This document shows positions 58,445 through 64,000 of a stretch of 64,000 bases of DNA, in pieces. The notes under the pieces were generated by a model. The model was not told the DNA's origin and searched no databases. It saw only the letters and a program-made list of their open reading frames with translations. This DNA is from Cryptomeria japonica (taxonomy: Eukaryota; Streptophyta; Pinopsida; Cupressales; Cupressaceae). The stretch is from assembly GCF_030272615.1 (NCBI RefSeq), contig NC_081411.1, forward strand, positions 834,694,136 through 834,758,135, in the 5' to 3' direction. The translations under genes and the position numbers were made by a program. The first letter of the stretch is position 1. Every line of letters begins with the position of its first letter.

Positions 58445-60185
58445 CCTTAGAGGGCTCCCTATGTATCAGTATTGTACCATTTTTGTATTGTAAATATCTG
58501 CGGGTGATTTTGTAGCCATATGATTTTTTTGACATCATTGTACCATGACACTTTTGATTATATATATGAGATCATTCATTTTTTGCGACAGCTATGTGCA
58601 TGTGTACCTATGTGATGAGATTTTTTATGATTTTCATTTTATGTGATGCTTATGATATGGATGCAAATATGTACATGGTGTAATGCAATATATTTTTGTT
58701 CTTTTATGTTTTATATGTGTATGCATGATGCAAATGTGAATGTATATAATGTAGATGAATATGACAATGTAAGTAACGTAGATGAATATAATAATGCAAA
58801 TGTAAATTGTGCTAATAGGTGTTGTGTGCAGGATGTGATGCAGTTGTGATATCTATATGTATGTATGAAATGCTTATATGTGGAAATGCAGGTGCAAACT
58901 ACATGAAATGCAAATGTTTTTGGTGTGTCATTATACTCAGTCATGTGATAGCAGGCTATGTGGACTCAAGAAGGACGATAGAAGTCAATCAAGAAAGGGG
59001 GATGAAAGATAGAAGATATGAACGTGAAAGAGCTTCTTCTGCATTATCATCATTGAGCTTTATTATGGCAAGTAGGTTATGACAATCGAGGCATATGTTT
59101 GACCCAGAAAGTCATTGTACCTGTTTGCATGGAGATAAGACAGTCACAAACAAGGAATGCCCCAGTTCATACTAGATCACAGTGTCCTCATATCCTTGGA
59201 CAAGTCATAGTATTACTAAAAGACAATCCATAGACAGCAAATGCAAATAGGTGACGATACCCCCTCCTCACCTTTCTAGTCAAAGACATCCTGGAGATGA
59301 ATCTCTAGTCAGAGACATCCTGGAAAAGCTAAAAGACATGTCACCGAAAAGATGAAATCAAAAGAAAACCAAGACCCGACACCAACATCCACTGTAGTCC
59401 TCAAGTTTAGTGTCTCTTGTCACTTGTATAAGTCTTATTTGATTGTGGTCACAATGTTTACTTTCACAAAAAGGATAGATAGCACTGAACCATATGTTGT
59501 CTGAGTCTGTTGAAAGATTTGATTTGTTGAAGCCCATTGTTCCTGTTGTGTCTGTCTCATCTGAAACTGACTGAATCCATGAAGCTGATACTTTATTGCG
59601 GAGAAGACGAAACTTTATTGCGGATCTATAATGCGAATGTTGCTTTATTGTGGATTATGCGCGAATAGACTGAAGGAAGCTGGAAGAAACTGTACTCCTC
59701 GAAACATGTGATGTTCTTAGTTCCATGTCCATCACTAGACATAGGATTTGCCTTAGCCACAGATAGGATTTGATTTATTATGGATAGAAAGAGAGGTTTA
59801 TTATGAATGGCTAACCAATCTTAGAGAGATCAATAACAAGCCATGATGGGAATAGGTAAGTTTACTATGAATGAATTAGTTGTGAGTGTGTGCGAAGTGA
59901 AAGATGAGAGTGAATCCTGAAGGAGGGAGGAGCAATGTCTCTACGCATGGCGCTGGTGACCCAGTTTTCACCATGGTACTTGCCCAGGGCACCACCAAAG
60001 TGGTTTTCACCGTTGGACGAAATTATTTCTCTTTACTCTTTTGATTTTTCAATGTTTTTTTGTTGTCACAAGGCGCCTGTTTGCCAGGTTTTCACCAAGT
60101 AACGATTTTTTTGTTTTTATAATTTTTTTGTATTTTTTAATTTTTTAATTTTTTTGTATTTTTTGAATTAGGATATCCCAAAGAG
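58445..60185 (-). other. post-pol region of Y2
   Basis: Non-coding counterpart of 52861-54485 in inverted orientation; it would be the 3' untranslated part of the antisense PMD transcript and the spacer after pol in sense. The AATAAA cluster is partly conserved (TTTATTGCGG words near 59590-59650). Confidence 0.7.
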
Positions 60186-61346
60186 CTAGGTGTAGAACCT
60201 GTGAAGGTGCATGTTGTTGATAGGATCCCCCAAAGGTTCACCTTCTGTAGTTGAGAGCTGATATGCCCCAGATCCATAGGCTACTGTAACGATGTAAGGA
60301 CCAAGCCAGTTTGGTTCGAACTTGCCCTTCTTCTCTCTGTCTTCCTAATTTTTGGGGTTTTCTCTGAGAACCAAGTCACCTACCTCAAATGTGCGAGGCT
60401 TGACCTTGTGATTGTAGCTGCGACTCATTCATTTTTGGTAAGCCTTGAGATGATTAAAAGCAGTTTGTCTCCGTTCATCCAGCAGTTCTAGTTCTTGTAA
60501 GCGAGAGACCCTATAGTCTTCATCAGTGATGATGTTTTGCAAAGAAACCCGTAAAGAAGGTAACTCGACCTCAATAGGCAAGATGGCTTCAGCGCCATAG
60601 ACAAGTGAATAGGGTGTAGCTCCTGTAGGTGTGCGGACACTTGTGCGGTAGGCCCAAAGTGCAAGATTGAGTTGGATATGCCAATTACGGCCAGCGTCAT
60701 CAACTGTCTTCTTGAGGATTTTAAGGATTGTTTTATTAGACACCTCAGCTTGGCCATTACCTTGGGGGTAATATGGTGTGGAGAAACGATGGGAAATATG
60801 GAAGCAGTCACAGAGTTCACGAACATCCTAATTTTTGAAGGGACGCCCGTTATCAGTAATAATGGAATCAGGAATACCATATCGACATATAATATAGTTA
60901 AGGATGAAGGTAGCAATCTGTTTTCCAGTGACTTGTGTGAGAGGCACAGCTTCAATCCACTTTATGAAATACTTTGTGGCTGTGATAATGAATTTATGAC
61001 CATTGGAAGAAGGAGGGTAAATCTTGCCTATGAGATCAAGTCCCCACTAACAAAAGGGCCAAGGAGACGCAAGTGGTTGTAATTCTTGTGCTGGCGCATG
61101 TATGAGGTCCCCATGAATTTGACATTGCTTACATTTCTTGACAAACTGATATGAGTCTTTTTCCATATTGGGCCAGTAATATCCAGTCCTAATGAGCTTC
61201 TTGGCCAAGGTAGGACCACTAGCATGCGGACTACATATCCCTTCATGCACTTCACGTAACGCAATCTAAGCTTCGCCGCTTTCTAAACATCTAAGAAGAG
61301 TGTCATCAAGACCTCATCGATATAGGATATCAGCTAGAATGACATA
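60186..61346 (-). pseudogene. integrase of Y2
   Basis: Counterpart of 51604-52860. Reads HEGICSPHASGPTLAKKL, CKQCQIHGDLIH, the core and WAYRTSVRTPTGATPYSLVY. TAG stops at 61047-61049, 60828-60830 and 60345-60347, each where Y1 has CAG. Ends at TAG 60186-60188, equivalent to the natural end in Y1. Confidence 0.9.
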
Positions 61347-62662
61347 TCAAGAGGATTGGCGAATGAAAGTGCGATGTTGGTTATTTGATAGATCAGGAGG
61401 TAGGGTATTGTCATGAAAGTATGTGAATATGGAACCATATAACTGGGATTCGGGACCAACAACGCATATCATTTCAGTAGGAGTGATCTCATATGAAGGA
61501 ACCAAAAGGTTATCCACCAAGAACTCATAGCAGGTCTCATTTTGAGGTAGGTCAATTAGTGAAGCAATTGTAGCCATGGCATCTGCAACACAATTCTGCT
61601 CTCTTGGTATCTGCTCAAAATCTATCTTTGTGAAATGTTGTTTCAAATCATCCACTAGTTGCTTGTAAGGCATTAATTTTTCATCTTTTGTTTGGTAATC
61701 ATCAGTTGTTTGATGGATGACAAGTTGGGAATCCTCAAAAACATGAAGTTCCTGAATCTTCCACTGAACTGCAATTCGTAATCCAGTTGTTAATGCCTCA
61801 TATTCCTCTATATTGTTAGTGCAAGGAAATGATAAGCGGTATGATTTTGGTATAGAATCGCCTTGAGGGGTTATGAAGAGGATACCAGCTCCTGCCCCAT
61901 GCTGTGTGTATGAGCCGTCAAAGTATAGTTGCCATGGCTTTGCATGTGATATTGTTAAAATGGATTCATCTAAAAATTCTGAATTTAGAGGAACATCATC
62001 AATCATGGGGGCATCTGCTAATTGATCTGTGATGGCTTGTCCTTTTATTGCTTTTCTATCCACATACTCGATGTTGAATTCACTAAGGATCATTACCCAT
62101 TTGGCTAGCCACCCAGTAAGTGTTGCTTTATTGAGGAGGTATTTCAATGGATCGATCCTTGCAATCAACTTAGTCTTATGAGTGAGCATGTAATGTCGTA
62201 ATTTCTGTGAAGCAAAGACCACAACGAGACATGCACGCTCAATTGGTGTGTAGTTTAGCTCATATCCCACCAATGTGCGATTGATATAGTATACTACTTT
62301 TTCCTTGCCGTCAGCAATTTATTGTGCTAGGAGTGCCCCCAGTGCTGTTGGAGTAGCTGATATGTATAGTAGCAAAGGCTGATCTGGAACTGGTGGCATC
62401 AAAACTAGCGGATTCAAAAGATAATCTTTAAGCGTCTGAAAAGCTTGTTGACAGTTACCATCCCATTTGAACTTGATATTTTTATGTAGCAGGTGCTGGA
62501 AAGGATTACACTTATCTACAAATTGTGCTATGAATCTTCGTATAGACTGGAGTCTCCCTTGTAAGGATCGAAGTTGACTGATATTTGTAGGTTGTGGCAT
62601 GTCCAAGATAGCCTTGACTTTTGCTGGATCAGCTTCGATTCCTCTTTTGGACACAATGAATC
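61347..62662 (-). pseudogene. RT end and dual RNase H of Y2
   Basis: RT end FIVSKRGIEADPAKVKAIL, first RNase H (LLLYISATPTALGALLAQ, then TAA at 62319-62321 where Y1 has CAA), and the second RNase H (WQLYFDGSYTQHGAGAGILF, NNIEEYEAL, VFEDSQLVIHQ, CVADAMATI). VFGDS of Y1 reads VFEDS here. Homology with Y1 ends abruptly at 62662 (Y1 position about 50388), where another element is inserted, so the catalytic RT core is not present here. Confidence 0.9.
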
Positions 62663-64000
62663 TATGTGGGAGAAAAGGTGACACTAAGCAAACATGCCCT
62701 AATCTCACTTTCAACCACACACTTGTGGAATACGAAAGAGCCTAGAGGTATCACACAATTGGCTACTTCTTTTTGTGGAAGAGAGAGCCATGGGCTACCT
62801 ATTAGGATTTCTATTCCTTTGTTGCAATTGAAAGATAAAATGATGCGAGTTCAATCCCTAACCCCAAAGTGCAAATATGAACTAATGACAAGATTGCAGA
62901 ATTGAACTTAAACAATGGAAAGCTGTAAACACAAGGACAAGACAAGAATGTAAATGTGTACCCAGAGTTAAAATCTGACTGAAAATGTTTAGGATGGGGG
63001 TGCGGGTGCCACTGTCCTGATTCTGCCCCTGAAACTGCTCCAGAAACTGTTGTTTTACACTCTGGAAAAGCTATCAAAATGCTGAAAATGTTGTCTGCAG
63101 GAGGACTAGGGCGCCCAGCGCCCCTGTCCCAGGGACCAAGGCGCCCAACGCCCCTGTCCTGGTAGGACCAGGGTGCCCCACGCCCCTATCCTGGTCTTTT
63201 GCTCTGAGATTTGGTGTGAAGTTCGGTCTCCGTCTGCTTCTTCCGGCTCTGTAACTTGCGGCGTCGTCCGAATCTCGAAACCTGCACTTATATCTGAAAA
63301 GGTGTGGTGGGCGGCTATATAGGGTTTTGCCTTAGTCAAACCCCCGCTTCGGTGATTTCCACCTCCACGAATAGCCAAGTTGTTTTGTAAAATGTATTGT
63401 GTGTGCAGACCTAGTGTGTGTGCAAGGTCCTAAAATGCAAGAAAGCAAACTAGAGCAACCTAGAAAGTAAACCCTAATTGCTTGTAAATGATAATGTAAA
63501 TGCTCTAAACCAAGATGCAAAGTGATCTAAAGCATGAATAAGTGATGTAATTGAATCTTATGCAAAGACATGAAAACAACATGAAATCATACCCAACCCC
63601 AAGGGAGGAGTACAAGCCAATCTTCAGTTGGTAATCTCTTATTGCTCTTCAATGTCTTCAAAGCCCTACATGAATGAATGAAATTGATGAATGCTTGATG
63701 AATGGATGTTGAATGTTGTTGAAGTCTTCAAAGATCTGCTCTTTCATTGCATAGAAGGTCCTTGAAAGCCAAAATTTCTTCCCCTTTCAAATGAAGAAAG
63801 AGAGCTCTTATATATGAAACCCTAGGTCTTAATTTCAACTTTTGGCCGACCTAGAGATTGAATATCCCACCAATTTCTTGGGGTTAAGCTTTATTTTATG
63901 ATTGGATCGCGCTCCTAAAATTTCGGGAAAAATGTCCGAGACCATGTGCACTCCGGGCGCCATGGTCCTCTCCAGGCGCCATGGTCCTGACAACTTTTCA
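62663..64000. mobile_element. unidentified insertion in Y2, probably an LTR, running off the window
   Basis: Begins near TATGTGGGAGAAAAGG, directly where Y2 RT homology stops. No reading frame of note. A roughly 32-bp GGCGCCC repeat lies at 63105-63196 and two GGCGCCATGGTCC words at 63956-63988. The TG start and lack of coding fit an LTR, but without the other end this stays a guess. Confidence 0.5.
63105..63196. repeat. three GGCGCCC-CGCCCCTGTCC repeats
   Basis: Units at about 63105-63134, 63135-63166 and 63167-63196, each AGGGCGCCCAGCGCCCCTGT-like and ending CCTGG or CCAGGG. GC-rich island in AT-rich sequence. Confidence 0.85.

Larger units (their letters stand above)
54486..64000 (-). mobile_element. 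Tat-type element Y2, inverted copy inserted in Y1
   Basis: On the minus strand: pol (62662 down to 60186), post-pol region, an antisense PMD frame, antisense leader-like repeats, polypurine tract and 3' LTR. The 5' part is outside the window. The uninterrupted Y2 sequence near 58500 (CGCAGATATTTAC on the minus strand) compared with Y1 (CGCAG then the LTR) shows where Y1 was hit. Interrupted at about 62663 by another element. Confidence 0.88.

Noticed and set aside
63106-63378. 90-codon minus frame ending in repeated GQGRWAPW
   Set aside because: The repeated peptide comes from the GC-rich tandem units; no other support.

Overview
The window reads as nuclear DNA of a plant with a large, repeat-packed genome. 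Plant-specific Ty3/gypsy Tat-type elements with a second RNase H, a plant mobile domain (PMD) reading frame, chromoviruses and Ty1/copia elements using an initiator-Met tRNA primer all point there. A gymnosperm is plausible, but that is inference. I see no convincing host gene, rRNA, tRNA or CRISPR array. Almost everything is a nested set of LTR retrotransposons in decay, mostly by CAG-to-TAG nonsense changes.

Layout. 1-2376: 3' half of a Ty1/copia element (+) with its LTR. 2377-8911: an AT-rich background repeat present twice, enclosing a tandem LTR-internal-LTR-internal-LTR array (4459-7334) of a coding-less element with Met-tRNA primer sites. 8912-18717: a complete chromovirus (-) with 2.57 kb LTRs, chromodomain and target duplication AAAAT. 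18868-22290: LTR and leader of a Tat-type element (called Z here). 22291-30077: a 5'-truncated copia element (+), interrupted by a 1.1 kb terminal-inverted-repeat element (24289-25385) with target duplication AAAG. 30078-35727: degraded AT-rich sequence with copia LTR and primer-site remnants. 35728-37212: 3' LTR and RNase H of another copia element (-), broken by the next insertion.

37213-54485 is a Tat-type Ty3/gypsy element (Y1, +): LTR, long leader, gag, protease, RT, dual RNase H and integrase. A complete-looking copia element that encodes only Gag and protease (39532-44658, -, target duplication AAAAC) sits in its leader. From 54486 a second copy of the same Tat family (Y2, -) is inserted in inverted orientation into the 3' part of Y1. 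Y2 is itself interrupted at about 62663 by an unidentified element that runs off the window.

The most interesting part is the 3' portion of Y2. Between pol and the 3' LTR it carries, on the opposite strand, a 665-codon PMD and coiled-coil reading frame (56450-58444) with no frameshift and only TAG stops. In antisense order this frame is preceded by a hairpin at the polypurine tract, a block of about 13 CGCGTCTGTGT-like repeats (the same motif precedes gag in Y1), and an array of seven hairpins whose stems differ in sequence but keep pairing around a constant loop. Antisense extra ORFs are known in Tat elements; the covarying hairpin array and the mirrored leader motif are the features I would follow up first.
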